From NCBI GenBank assembly GCA_046294915.1, contig JBKBOE010000027.1, positions 1 to 33,738 on the forward strand: DNA of 33,738 nucleotides, given 5' to 3'. Source of the DNA: UBA2336 sp046294915. Lineage in GTDB: Bacteria > Bacteroidota > Bacteroidia > Cytophagales > Cyclobacteriaceae. The notes beneath the pieces were generated by a model that was not told the DNA's origin, did not search any database, and saw only the letters and a program-made list of their open reading frames with translations. Positions 9,100 to 17,857 of this stretch are shown piece by piece. The position numbers and the translations under genes were made by a program. Within the stretch, counting starts at the first letter, position 1. Every line of letters begins with the position of its first letter.

Positions 9100-11526
9100 T
9101 TATTCGCTTCGTAATGAATTCACCGGGTTGGTAATGGCTGCCTTTACCGATTCGTAACTAACGGTTAGCAGGGCAATGAGCAGGGCAGGCACACCGGCAG
9201 CAAGAAATATCCAGCCGGTAATTTCGGTTTTGTAGGCAAATGCCTCGAGCCAGCGGCTCATGGCATACCAGGCCAGCGGAATGGAAAGGACAAAGGCAAT
9301 GGCTACCAGTTTAATAAACTCCTTTGACAGCAAGCCCACAATTTGCGATACGCGGGCTCCAAACACTTTGCGGATGCCAATTTCCTTAAACCTGCGCTCG
9401 GCCATGTAGGTGGAAAGGCCATAAAGCCCAAGGCAGGAAATAATCATAGCAATGAGGGTAAAGCTGTTAATGATGGCCGACACTTTTTTGTCTTCAGCGT
9501 ATTGTTTACGAATAGTTTCGTCCAGAAAAGTGTACTCAAACGGGGTATCGTTTACCAACTGCTTCCACAGTTTTTCCATTTGTTCAATAGCCTTGGAGAA
9601 GTTGCCGGATTCCACGGTGGCAACCAGAAAACCATAATTGCCGGTTTGTTTTGGCAGGCTAAACATCAACGGGTTAATCTCCTCTTTAAGGGAATTCTGG
9701 TGGTAGTCGGCCATTACCCCAATCACTTCAAAGGCATAGTTTTGCCCCTGCCAGTCGAAGAAAATTTTTTCACCTACCATTTCCTCGGGTGATTTGCCGA
9801 ATCGTTTTGCTGACGTTTCGTTGATGATCACCTTGGTATCGCCATCCATTTCGCGGTTGGCGGTAAAAGTTCTTCCGGCTACCATATGTATGTTCAGCAT
9901 TTCTATGTAACCGGCATCAACCCGGTTTCTCCGGTTAAGTATGGCGGTATTCATATTTCCTCCCTGCGTATAGAACACCATGTCTGACCACACGGTGCTG
10001 CCCGGCAGATAATCGGCTGCCGAAACCTCCGAAACAATTTTATTTCGGAGTAACTCGCTGCGCAGGGTTTCGTAGTGCGTCTTTGCATTTTCAGTACGCA
10101 ACGGCAGTACAATTTTGGCATTCGGATTAAATCCCAGGTTTTTATTCTGTATGAAGTTGAGTTGCCGGTTTATAATAAGCATGCTACACACCAGACTAAT
10201 GGCAATGATGAATTGAAAGACAACCAGTCCTTGCCGCAGAAGACCCGAAGCGTTGCCCAGGTTAATTTTTCCTTTAAGTACAACTGCCGGTTGAAAGGAA
10301 GAGAGATAAAAGGCCGGGTAACTTCCGGCAAGCAATCCGGTAACAACGGCAATAACCACCAATGAACCCGCGGTGTAAAGCCAGGCTGTGCCGCCCAGTT
10401 CAATTTGCTTATTGCTTAATTCGTTGAAGAACGGCAAGGCAGCCTGGGTAATTATTAAACCCAGTGCCATGGAGATGATTACAATAGTGAAGACTTCGCC
10501 CATAAGTTGGGTAATTAATGAGCTCCGGTTGGCTCCTATCACTTTTCGAACTCCGATTTCGGTTGCACGCCTGGCTGCTTTGGCGGTGGCCAGGTTCATA
10601 AAATTGATGCACGCAATAATCAGGATGAAAGCTGCTATGGAAGCGATTACGTACACATAGGTAATTCGTGGACTTCGACCGATATCGGATTTCAGGTAGA
10701 TATCCTTTACCGGTTCAAGGCCCAGGGTTTTGGTCATGCCCAGTGCTTTCATGTCTTCGGCTCCGTATTTAACGAGCACATCATTCATTTTTTTTACTAC
10801 CCGTTCCGGGTTGGCACCATCCACCAGTTTGATGTAGGACGGAACAAAGTTTTGCCCGCCCCATTCGCCCATGGCTTCTTCTGAACGGAGGTATTCGCCC
10901 ATGCCGGGGCTCATCATAGAAAGAAAGAAGTTGGCTTGCAGGTGACTATGCCTCTGATCGCTGAAAACACCGGTAATTTTATAGAGAGCCGGTTCACCAC
11001 CCTGACCAACCTTAATCAATTTATTAAGTGCGCTCTCGTTTCCAAACAGTTTACGGGCAAGCGATTCAGCAATGACCAGGGTGTTCACCTCACGCAAGGC
11101 AGTTACAGGGTCACCCTCTAAAAAATGATAAGTCAGAATAGCAAATACGGTTGAGTCGGCAAGGAACCCCTTGGTTTCATAAAAGATGTTATCCTCGTAC
11201 TGCAGCAGGTATTGAGCTACTCCGGGTGGGTTAACAACCCGGGCGGCAGCAGCAATTTCGGGCAATTCATTCTGCAATGTCAGGGCTATGGGTGGTGAAG
11301 CGGTGGCCATTTTGCCAATTCCGGGTACTCCCTGAAAAGTGGTGGTGATCCGGTACAGGTTGTTTAGCGATGTTTGATGTTTATCGTATTGGAATTCATC
11401 TGCTATGAAGAGCATTAACAGTAAACAGCAGGCTACGCCAATTGAAAGGCCTGAAATGGTAATGAGGGTATAAGTCTTATTGCGCAACAGGTTGCGCAGG
11501 GCAATTTTCAGGTAATTGAACAACAT
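9100..11526 (-). CDS. ABC transporter permease, FtsX/MacB type (first of pair)
   Basis: This 808-residue protein is a paralogue of the downstream permease and has the same layout. It has an N-terminal helix after ALRNLLRN (about 18-43), a periplasmic MacB-like domain, an FtsX core with ATEIGVRKVIGANRS on the cytoplasmic side, a second periplasmic domain, and a C-terminal FtsX block with FKEIGIRKVFGARVS. The EIGxRKxxGA elements are the usual coupling region to a MacB-type ATPase in this family. It is the promoter-proximal gene of the pair. The gap to the next gene is 14 bases, so the two may form a heterodimer, as MacB-type systems need two permease subunits; that pairing is inferred. No ATPase or membrane-fusion protein is encoded nearby. 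Confidence 0.9.
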   Translation of the reverse strand: MLFNYLKIALRNLLRNKTYTLITISGLSIGVACCLLLMLFIADEFQYDKHQTSLNNLYRITTTFQGVPGIGKMATASPPIALTLQNELPEIAAAARVVNPPGVAQYLLQYEDNIFYETKGFLADSTVFAILTYHFLEGDPVTALREVNTLVIAESLARKLFGNESALNKLIKVGQGGEPALYKITGVFSDQRHSHLQANFFLSMMSPGMGEYLRSEEAMGEWGGQNFVPSYIKLVDGANPERVVKKMNDVLVKYGAEDMKALGMTKTLGLEPVKDIYLKSDIGRSPRITYVYVIASIAAFILIIACINFMNLATAKAARRATEIGVRKVIGANRSSLITQLMGEVFTIVIISMALGLIITQAALPFFNELSNKQIELGGTAWLYTAGSLVVIAVVTGLLAGSYPAFYLSSFQPAVVLKGKINLGNASGLLRQGLVVFQFIIAISLVCSMLIINRQLNFIQNKNLGFNPNAKIVLPLRTENAKTHYETLRSELLRNKIVSEVSAADYLPGSTVWSDMVFYTQGGNMNTAILNRRNRVDAGYIEMLNIHMVAGRTFTANREMDGDTKVIINETSAKRFGKSPEEMVGEKIFFDWQGQNYAFEVIGVMADYHQNSLKEEINPLMFSLPKQTGNYGFLVATVESGNFSKAIEQMEKLWKQLVNDTPFEYTFLDETIRKQYAEDKKVSAIINSFTLIAMIISCLGLYGLSTYMAERRFKEIGIRKVFGARVSQIVGLLSKEFIKLVAIAFVLSIPLAWYAMSRWLEAFAYKTEITGWIFLAAGVPALLIALLTVSYESVKAAITNPVNSLRSE

Positions 11527-11605
11527 AGCAGGTTAGTGTTTGTTGCTTCTTTACCAAATCGGTGCCATTTGTAAAACTGCGTTTTTAACCGTTATCGGAA
11601 TGTAT

Positions 11606-11652
11606 AAAAAGGCAACTACGACCACTTACGAACGGTGGTGTCCGAAACCGGA
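11606..11652 (-). terminator. Possible terminator after kup
   Basis: On the minus strand, just after the kup stop, a TCCG/CGGA hairpin (11641-11652) is followed by an ACCAC/GTGGT hairpin (11621-11639) and, after about ten bases, a run of five Ts. The T-run is not directly attached to a stem, so this is a moderate guess. Confidence 0.4.
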
Positions 11653-11660
11653 TAGGCGGA

Positions 11661-13619
11661 TTATTCTTCGCGTTCGCGCTTAATCTTGATTTTGGCAGGC
11701 GGACCCACCTGGATAGGCGCTTTTTCAATTTCCAGGTTTGCAGCTTCAATGCCGTAATGTTCTTCGGTGGAGAGGCTGAATTTTTTCAGGATGCGGTATC
11801 CCTGGATGATCAGCCTGTCGAAATTGGATATCTCGCTATCGGGCGAAGCCCACGACTGAATAATGATGAATTTGAAATCGGCCGTTTGGCTGTATTTGTG
11901 CAGCGCTGGGTAGGGGCTGATCAGATCGATCTCCCCGCTGTCGGCCATTTCATGTACGATTTTGTTGAAGATGAGGTTAATGCGGTGGTCGGCTTTAAAA
12001 CCGAGTTTGATGCGTACGAAGAAACATTTTTTAGGAATGATGGTGTCAACCGAATACTTACTGGTAAACGGACTGTCAACTGTATCCACATGCAGAAACC
12101 AATATACATCGGCACGTTTGGGTCGCTTGCGGAAGATTGAGTAAATGATGTTGGAATCAATATACCGCTTGCTGTCGGCTACAGCAAGAAATACCAGGTT
12201 GGTGGCTTCTTTAGGAACGGTTTCATCGGCCTGCAGGTCTTTAATCATTTCCACATAGTGCTTCAGGTCAACGAACTCTGTATGGCGGGTGCGCAGTTTT
12301 CGTGCCCGCAGTTGAACAAATAAAATAATGAACAGGATGCCGGCTATTGTAAAGGAGAACCACCCGCCATGCGAAAACTTATCGAGGTTGGAGATGAGGA
12401 ACATGCCTTCCAATGAAAAGAATATCAGCCCCAGTCCAACCGATCGTAAGGTGGATTTTTTTGATAAGGAAAAGTAGTACACCAAAAGCGAACTCGTCAT
12501 CAACATATCAATAGTAATGGCCAGGCCGTAGGCGCCTTCCATTGCCGATGATTCCCGGAAAATCAGCACCACCAGTATGCAGCCGAGCATAAGTATCCAG
12601 TTAATGGAGGGGATGTAGATCTGGCCCATGAGTTTACTGGGATACCGAACGCGGGTCATCGGCCACAGCTTTAATTTCATGGCTTCATTAACCAATGTAA
12701 AGGTTCCTGAAATGAGTGCCTGGCTGGCAATGATGGCTGCTAATGTTGCTATGATGATACCCAGCGGTAAAAACCATTCGGGCATAATGGCGTAAAAGGG
12801 TATCTGGCCGTCAAGAGTTGCACCTTCCCGGCTCAGCAGCCACGCAGCCTGCCCGAAGTAGTTTAAGAGCAACGTGGTTTTAACAAATCCCCAACCCACC
12901 CGGATGTTACCCTTGCCCACATGACCTAAATCCGAATATAATGCTTCGGCTCCGGTGGTACACAGAAATACAGCACCCAATATCCAGAAGCCACCGGGGT
13001 ATTTTGTAAGCAGGTTTACAGCATACCAGGGATTAATCGCTTCAAGCACCCCGGGGTTCTCAATGAGTTGAAAGGTCCCGAGTGTACCAATGGTTGTGAA
13101 CCAAACAAACATAATAGGGCCAAAAGTGGATCCTACTACACCGGTGCCGAATTGCTGAAACACGAAAAGACCAATGAGGATGGTAATTACAATCTGTACG
13201 GTGGGTATATCCGGATTGTAAATCCGCAAGCCTTCAACAGCCGATGACACACTGATGGCCGGTGTGATAAACCCGTCTGATATCAGCGTGGCGCACCCGA
13301 TGATGGCCGGGTAAACCACCCAACTGGCTTTGTAACGTCTTACCAAAGCATACAAGGCAAAAATTCCACCTTCGCCTTTGTTATCGGCATTAAGCGCCAG
13401 GTAAATGTATTTGATGGTGGTGATCAGCGTGAGCGTCCAGAATACGCACGATAATCCGCCATAGATCAGTTCTTTGGTAATGATGTGTTCGCCAACAATG
13501 GCTTTAAATACATAGAGAGGCGAAGTTCCAATGTCGCCATAAATGATGCCGAGTGAAATTAAAACCCCTGCCGATGAAAGGGGTATACTGTACTTGCCGC
13601 TTGTTTCCGAGGCAGTCAT
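11661..13619 (-). CDS. kup: Kup-family potassium uptake transporter
   Basis: This 652-residue protein is a Kup/HAK/KUP potassium transporter, normally a K+:H+ symporter of the inner membrane. The family signature YGDIGTSPLY is at about residues 25-34. About twelve transmembrane helices follow to near residue 430, including the acidic NADNKGEGG loop typical of the family. The C-terminal 200 residues form the soluble domain. Length matches the family (about 620-680). It lies 31 bases downstream of a type II NADH dehydrogenase on the same strand, so the two are probably cotranscribed. The regulatory region of the pair is upstream of that dehydrogenase. Confidence 0.96.
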   Translation of the reverse strand: MTASETSGKYSIPLSSAGVLISLGIIYGDIGTSPLYVFKAIVGEHIITKELIYGGLSCVFWTLTLITTIKYIYLALNADNKGEGGIFALYALVRRYKASWVVYPAIIGCATLISDGFITPAISVSSAVEGLRIYNPDIPTVQIVITILIGLFVFQQFGTGVVGSTFGPIMFVWFTTIGTLGTFQLIENPGVLEAINPWYAVNLLTKYPGGFWILGAVFLCTTGAEALYSDLGHVGKGNIRVGWGFVKTTLLLNYFGQAAWLLSREGATLDGQIPFYAIMPEWFLPLGIIIATLAAIIASQALISGTFTLVNEAMKLKLWPMTRVRYPSKLMGQIYIPSINWILMLGCILVVLIFRESSAMEGAYGLAITIDMLMTSSLLVYYFSLSKKSTLRSVGLGLIFFSLEGMFLISNLDKFSHGGWFSFTIAGILFIILFVQLRARKLRTRHTEFVDLKHYVEMIKDLQADETVPKEATNLVFLAVADSKRYIDSNIIYSIFRKRPKRADVYWFLHVDTVDSPFTSKYSVDTIIPKKCFFVRIKLGFKADHRINLIFNKIVHEMADSGEIDLISPYPALHKYSQTADFKFIIIQSWASPDSEISNFDRLIIQGYRILKKFSLSTEEHYGIEAANLEIEKAPIQVGPPAKIKIKREREE

Positions 13620-13650
13620 GAATGGTTAAAGGTAAAAAAGCCGGTCATTT

Positions 13651-14955
13651 TTAACTAACACCTTCTGTATTCCGACTGATGATCAGTCGGTTACTTTTAT
13701 CGTACGAGAAATAACTCCACAACCACGAGAACAAAACAAACACCTTGTTTTTGAAGCCGATGATGTACAGCAAGTGAACGAACATCCAAACATACCACGC
13801 AAAGAACCCCTGAAACCGGAACCTTCGCAGGTCAACCACGGCCCTGTTTCTTCCAATGGTGGCCATGGTACCTTTGTCGAAGTACCGGAATGGCTGCATG
13901 GACTTTTTGCGCATGAGGCGCTTCAGGTTTTTGGCCAGCAACCTGCCTTGCTGAATTGCGGGCGGGGCCATCATGGGGTGGCCGGCAGGGTAGGCCTCAT
14001 CGCCTTCCATAAGGGCGGCATCGCCAACGGCAAAAATATTTTCATAACCCACCACTTTATTAAACGCATCAACGCGTATTCTTCCTCCGCGCGCAATGCA
14101 CTCCGGCTTTAAGCCCTCAATCGGGTTGGCCTTAACGCCAGCGGCCCAAACCAGTGTACGGCTGATTAATTTCTCACCGGTATTAAACAACACTTCGTAG
14201 CCGTCATACGACTTTACTGTGCAATTCAGGTGAACTTTAACACCCATCTGCTGCAGGTAGTCCAGCGCTTTCTCCGAAGCTTGTGCTGACATGCCATTGA
14301 GCAAGCGAGGGCCGGCTTCCACCAGATGGATGTCCATATGGCTCAGTTCCAGTTCGGGGTAATCTTTAGGAAACACATGCCGCTTTAGTTCTGAGAGCGC
14401 ACCGGCCAGTTCCACACCGGTGGGTCCGCCACCCACAATCACAAAGTCCATCAGGCTGTTCATCATCTCGGGGTCGTCTGTTAGTAAAGCCGTTTCGAAA
14501 TTCCGGATGATGGTGTTGCGCAGTTTAATGGAGTCAACAATGGTTTTCATGGGTATGGCATGCCGTTCCACATCGGCCATGCCGTAGTAGTTGGTGGTAG
14601 CACCATGGGCGATAACCAGGTAATCGTACTTAACACCGCCAATGGATGTTTCAATATAGTTTTCTTCGGGTTTAATGCCGATGACTTCACCCATCCTGAA
14701 AAAGAAGTCGGTTTGTTTGGCAAAACGCTTACGGAACGGGAAAACAATAGAACTCGTTTCAAGGCCTGAAGTAGCAACCTGGTAGAGTAAAGGCTGAAAG
14801 GTATGGTGGTTGTACCGGTCGAAGAGCACTACCTGTGCTTTGGCGCCTGCCAGGCCTTTGGCTACCTGCAAGCCTGCAAAACCGCCACCTATAATAATGA
14901 TCCGGGGTTTGCCCAGGTCGGCTATACGCGTTCGTGTGGTAATCAGTTTGGCCAT
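13651..14955 (-). CDS. Type II NADH:quinone oxidoreductase (NDH-2)
   Basis: This 434-residue FAD protein oxidises NADH and reduces quinone without pumping ions. An N-terminal FAD-binding Rossmann motif GGGFAG is at residues 23-28 and a second dinucleotide site GGGPTG at 175-180. FAVGDAA (about 310) is the second FAD-contact motif. YQVATSGLE (about 58-66) lies near the expected active-site region. The C-terminus is hydrophobic and aromatic (about 375-420), fitting the membrane-anchoring segment of NDH-2. It lacks the redox CxxC of related disulfide reductases. It precedes kup by 31 bases. A good promoter match sits about 20 bases upstream of the start. Confidence 0.93.
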   Translation of the reverse strand: MAKLITTRTRIADLGKPRIIIIGGGFAGLQVAKGLAGAKAQVVLFDRYNHHTFQPLLYQVATSGLETSSIVFPFRKRFAKQTDFFFRMGEVIGIKPEENYIETSIGGVKYDYLVIAHGATTNYYGMADVERHAIPMKTIVDSIKLRNTIIRNFETALLTDDPEMMNSLMDFVIVGGGPTGVELAGALSELKRHVFPKDYPELELSHMDIHLVEAGPRLLNGMSAQASEKALDYLQQMGVKVHLNCTVKSYDGYEVLFNTGEKLISRTLVWAAGVKANPIEGLKPECIARGGRIRVDAFNKVVGYENIFAVGDAALMEGDEAYPAGHPMMAPPAIQQGRLLAKNLKRLMRKKSMQPFRYFDKGTMATIGRNRAVVDLRRFRFQGFFAWYVWMFVHLLYIIGFKNKVFVLFSWLWSYFSYDKSNRLIISRNTEGVS

Positions 14956-14974
14956 GTAAGCCCTAAAGCGGGCG

Positions 14975-15004
14975 CAAAGTTAAAAGGCCGGGTGGTATTG
15001 CAAA
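14975..15004 (-). promoter_or_regulatory. Predicted sigma-A promoter for the NDH-2/kup operon
   Basis: On the minus strand TTTG (15001-15004) is followed, after 18 bases, by TAACTTTG (14975-14982), an exact TAnnTTTG match. Transcription would start about 12 bases before the ATG at 14955, leaving a very short leader. Confidence 0.6.
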
Positions 15005-15038
15005 GCCGGAGTGTTCATTAAAAAATAATAGGCTAAGA

Positions 15039-15063
15039 GGCCGATTTCTATCTGAAATCAGCC
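15039..15063. promoter_or_regulatory. 25-base dyad, operator candidate
   Basis: Arms GGCCGATTTC (15039-15048) and GAAATCAGCC (15054-15063) pair at nine of ten positions around a five-base centre. The dyad ends two bases before the TATTTTTG at 15065-15072, the likely -7 element of the following lipoprotein gene, and lies in the shared region with the divergent NDH-2 promoter. Confidence 0.5.
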
Positions 15064-15064
15064 T

Positions 15065-15072
15065 TATTTTTG
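15065..15072 (+). promoter_or_regulatory. Predicted -7 element for the coiled-coil lipoprotein gene
   Basis: TATTTTTG is an exact TAnnTTTG match 27 bases before the chosen ATG at 15099. No good -33 element is visible 19 bases upstream, where the dyad is found instead. Confidence 0.45.
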
Positions 15073-15098
15073 AATCACTATAACAAAATATGTTTTGT

Positions 15099-15839
15099 AT
15101 GAAAAATCTTCTGGTTCTGGTATTGATGGGCACCATGCTAAGTTGTGGCACTAAAGAAAAGGCCGAACTTCAGGCCCAGGTTGATTCCCTGCGGGTTGAA
15201 CTGGAGTCTTCGCAGCGAATGACCAACACCTTAATGGAAGTGGGTATGCTGATGGACTCTATTGATGCCAACCGCCAGCTCCTGCGGATTAACATGGTAG
15301 AAGGAACTACCTATGACGACTACACCTCGCGCATGCGCGACATTAACAATTATGTAAAGGAGACCGAGAAAAAAATTGATGACCTGGAAAAGGCGCTCCG
15401 TAAGTCGCAGGGTAATGCGTCTGCATATGCAAAGCAAATCAAAAAACTAAAGGATGATCTGCAGGTAAAAACCAACGAAATTATTATGCTTCAGGAACAG
15501 GTTGAAAAGTACCGGAACGAAAACAAAAACCTGATTAGCCTGGCCGAAATGCAATCCGCTGAACTGAACGACAAGGAAGCGCAGATACTGGCCAAGGAAG
15601 CTGAACTGGCTTTAATTGAAGCGCGCATCCAGGAGTTAATGCTTCAGTCAAAAGTAAGCGAGGCCGATGCATTGTATGCCCGTGCCCAGGCGGTTGAAGA
15701 AGCCGCCAACCGCACCAAGCTCGCTCCGAAAAAGAAAAAGGAGACCTTGAAAGAAGCGCTTGATTTATACAAGAAAGCTTTCTCACTGGGCAAAAAAGAA
15801 GCACAACCCAAAATCGCTGAACTGGAGAAAAAGATCTGA
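15099..15839 (+). CDS. Coiled-coil lipoprotein of unknown function
   Basis: From the ATG at 15099 this encodes 246 residues with a lipoprotein signal peptide (lipobox MLSC, Cys16). Nearly all of the remainder is charged, heptad-like helix, predicted coiled coil from about residue 20 to 205. The last 45 residues (KEALDLYKKAFSLGKKEAQPK) resemble a single TPR-like helix pair. An ATG three codons upstream would also work, but the signal peptide fits better from 15099. I recognise no named family. It probably sits in the periplasm or on the outer membrane as a structural or tethering protein. The stop is two bases from the convergent antiporter stop, leaving no room for a separate terminator. Confidence 0.8.
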   Translation: MKNLLVLVLMGTMLSCGTKEKAELQAQVDSLRVELESSQRMTNTLMEVGMLMDSIDANRQLLRINMVEGTTYDDYTSRMRDINNYVKETEKKIDDLEKALRKSQGNASAYAKQIKKLKDDLQVKTNEIIMLQEQVEKYRNENKNLISLAEMQSAELNDKEAQILAKEAELALIEARIQELMLQSKVSEADALYARAQAVEEAANRTKLAPKKKKETLKEALDLYKKAFSLGKKEAQPKIAELEKKI

Positions 15840-15841
15840 GG

Positions 15842-16819
15842 TTAAGCGGGTGTAGCCTCCATACCAATCAGGAAGATGGTATAAATAAGGTAACCAAGCA
15901 GCAGCAGAAGAGCCTCCCACCGGTCGAGTTTGCGTGTATTAAGGGTGAACATGAAGACCATGAGTACCACTGTACTGGTCCCCAAAATTTTCATATCGAA
16001 GTTTAATGCAGTGTTATAGTGAATGGGGTTTACCAAGCCGGTAATTCCAAGAATGAAAAAGATGTTAAAGATGTTAGAGCCGATTACATTGCCAATTGCG
16101 ATATCGGTATTTTTGCGGTAGGCAGCCACTGCTGAGGTTGCCAGTTCGGGCAAGGATGTTCCGGCTGCAAGTATGGTAAGTCCAATCAATTTTTGACTCA
16201 GGCCATAGTGTTCTGCAAGTTGTACAGCATTATCCACAACGAGTTTCCCGCCTCCAATAAGCATAACTATACCCAATACGGATAAGCCAATTGCCACAGG
16301 AGTACGGTATAATTTTATCGCTACTTCCTCATTGTAATCGGATGAACTTTTCATTGTTCGGTAGATGTATGCCATAAAAAGCGCGAAAAACGCCAACAGG
16401 ATCAGGCTATCGATCCGCGTTAGTTTGCTTTCAGCCTGGCTCCATATCAGTTCATCATTCACCACTACAAATAATACACCGGCAGCCAGTAATGAAATGG
16501 GTACTTCATACTTTACCGTATTTCGCTGAACTACCAGCGGGTAAATCAATCCGGATATACCCAGTATGCATAGCAAGTTGAAATTGTTGCTGCCAATTAC
16601 ATTTCCGAATGATGCATCACTGTTACCATGAATGGCCGAAAAAAGACTGATGAGCAATTCGGGCGCTGACGTACCAAACGAAACCACCGTAAGGCCAATG
16701 GCAATGTTGGAAATGCCAAATTTCTTTGCTGCCGATGAGGCACCATTTACAAGAAAATCAGCACCTTTAATCAGAATGGCAAATCCGGCAAGGAGAAGCA
16801 ATAGTGTAAGCCAGGGCAT
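15842..16819 (-). CDS. Na+/Ca2+ exchanger family antiporter, copy 1, altered alpha-1 motif
   Basis: This 325-residue protein is a calcium/sodium antiporter of the YrbG type with about ten transmembrane helices in two inverted repeats. The first alpha repeat shows GTSAPE (49-54) and GNVIGSNNFN (72-81). The second shows GTSLPELATS and GNVIGSNIFN. In this family both repeats normally read GSNIFN, so Asn79 in place of Ile is unusual; the codon is AAT at 16583-16585. A central loop (about 155-170) is cytoplasmic. It is the third gene after corA and a closely related antiporter, 66 bases downstream of the latter. The transported ion is not certain; the family moves Ca2+, Na+, K+ or H+. Confidence 0.92.
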   Translation of the reverse strand: MPWLTLLLLLAGFAILIKGADFLVNGASSAAKKFGISNIAIGLTVVSFGTSAPELLISLFSAIHGNSDASFGNVIGSNNFNLLCILGISGLIYPLVVQRNTVKYEVPISLLAAGVLFVVVNDELIWSQAESKLTRIDSLILLAFFALFMAYIYRTMKSSSDYNEEVAIKLYRTPVAIGLSVLGIVMLIGGGKLVVDNAVQLAEHYGLSQKLIGLTILAAGTSLPELATSAVAAYRKNTDIAIGNVIGSNIFNIFFILGITGLVNPIHYNTALNFDMKILGTSTVVLMVFMFTLNTRKLDRWEALLLLLGYLIYTIFLIGMEATPA

Positions 16820-16885
16820 ACGAATCGGGGAGGTCTTATTTTAAAGATATGGAATTTCTTTAACCCTAAGTATAATCAGGTTAAC

Positions 16886-17845
16886 TTAATTTCTGATAAT
16901 GAGGTAGCAGGTGTACGCAATGTACAGCATCAGAAAAATGAATGCCTCCCAGCGGTCAACTTTATTGCGGTTGAGAGTAAACATCGCGATTAACAGAACA
17001 ATAGTTCCTCCGGCCAGTACTTTCATATCGGTGTTAAGCACGGAGTTGAACTCAATAGGCCGTATTAATCCGTTAATGGCGAGTATAAAAAAGATATTGA
17101 AAATATTCGATCCGATTACATTACCGATAGCGATGTCGGTTTTCTTTTTATACGCTGCTACGGCTGAGGTTGCCAGTTCGGGAAGGGATGTGCCTACGGC
17201 AAGTATGGTAAGCCCTATTAGTTTTTCACTTAAGCCAAACTTTTGCGCAATTCCCACTGCGTTTTCAGTAACCAGGTAACCGCCCCCAATAAGCAAGGCA
17301 ACACCAAGAACCACCAGGCCCAGTGAGACGGGAAGCGACATTATTTTTATATCCTCTTCTTCAAAATCGGGTTTCTGGCGCATCGAGCGGTAGATGTAGA
17401 ACATGAAAACCCCGAAACCAATGAGAAGAATAAACGCATCAATTCTGCTGAGTAAGTTCGTGGTGTCATTAAAAAATAAAACATCGTTAACCAGCAGGTA
17501 CATAATAAGAATGGCAATAAATGAAAGCGGCACCTCATACTTTACCGACTGTTGCTGAACCACCAGCGGATAAATCAATCCGGTTACCCCCAGAATCATC
17601 ATCAGGTTAAATATGTTACTGCCAATGATGTTGCCAAAAATGGCCTCGTTACGTCCATAGGCCGAGTTGATTACGTTAACGGTAAGTTCAGGTGCCGATG
17701 TGCCGAAGGCAACAATGGTTAAACCGATAACCAGCGTTGAAATGTTCATTCGTTTTGCCACCGAGGAGGCCCCGTTTACCATGTATTCGGCACCCTTTAT
17801 CAGGATGACAAAACCGGCCAGCAGAAGAATAATATTAAGCAGCAT
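16886..17845 (-). CDS. Na+/Ca2+ exchanger family antiporter, copy 2
   Basis: This 319-residue protein is the tandem paralogue of the neighbouring antiporter, by eye a little over half identical. Both alpha repeats are intact: GTSAPE with GNIIGSNIFN (71-80), and GTSLPELATS with GNVIGSNIFN. About ten membrane helices are visible. It starts 12 bases after the corA stop, so cotranscription with corA is very likely. A local gene duplication is the simplest explanation for the pair. The ion specificity cannot be read from the sequence. Confidence 0.94.
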   Translation of the reverse strand: MLLNIILLLAGFVILIKGAEYMVNGASSVAKRMNISTLVIGLTIVAFGTSAPELTVNVINSAYGRNEAIFGNIIGSNIFNLMMILGVTGLIYPLVVQQQSVKYEVPLSFIAILIMYLLVNDVLFFNDTTNLLSRIDAFILLIGFGVFMFYIYRSMRQKPDFEEEDIKIMSLPVSLGLVVLGVALLIGGGYLVTENAVGIAQKFGLSEKLIGLTILAVGTSLPELATSAVAAYKKKTDIAIGNVIGSNIFNIFFILAINGLIRPIEFNSVLNTDMKVLAGGTIVLLIAMFTLNRNKVDRWEAFIFLMLYIAYTCYLIIRN

Positions 17846-17857
17846 AGACTAACCCGA

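Noticed and set aside
9343..9792. Long plus-strand ORF opposite a permease gene
   Set aside because: It is a shadow of the 9100-11526 coding frame, with no promoter or family likeness.
11757..12140. 127-codon plus-strand ORF
   Set aside because: It lies entirely within kup on the opposite strand and reflects its codon bias.
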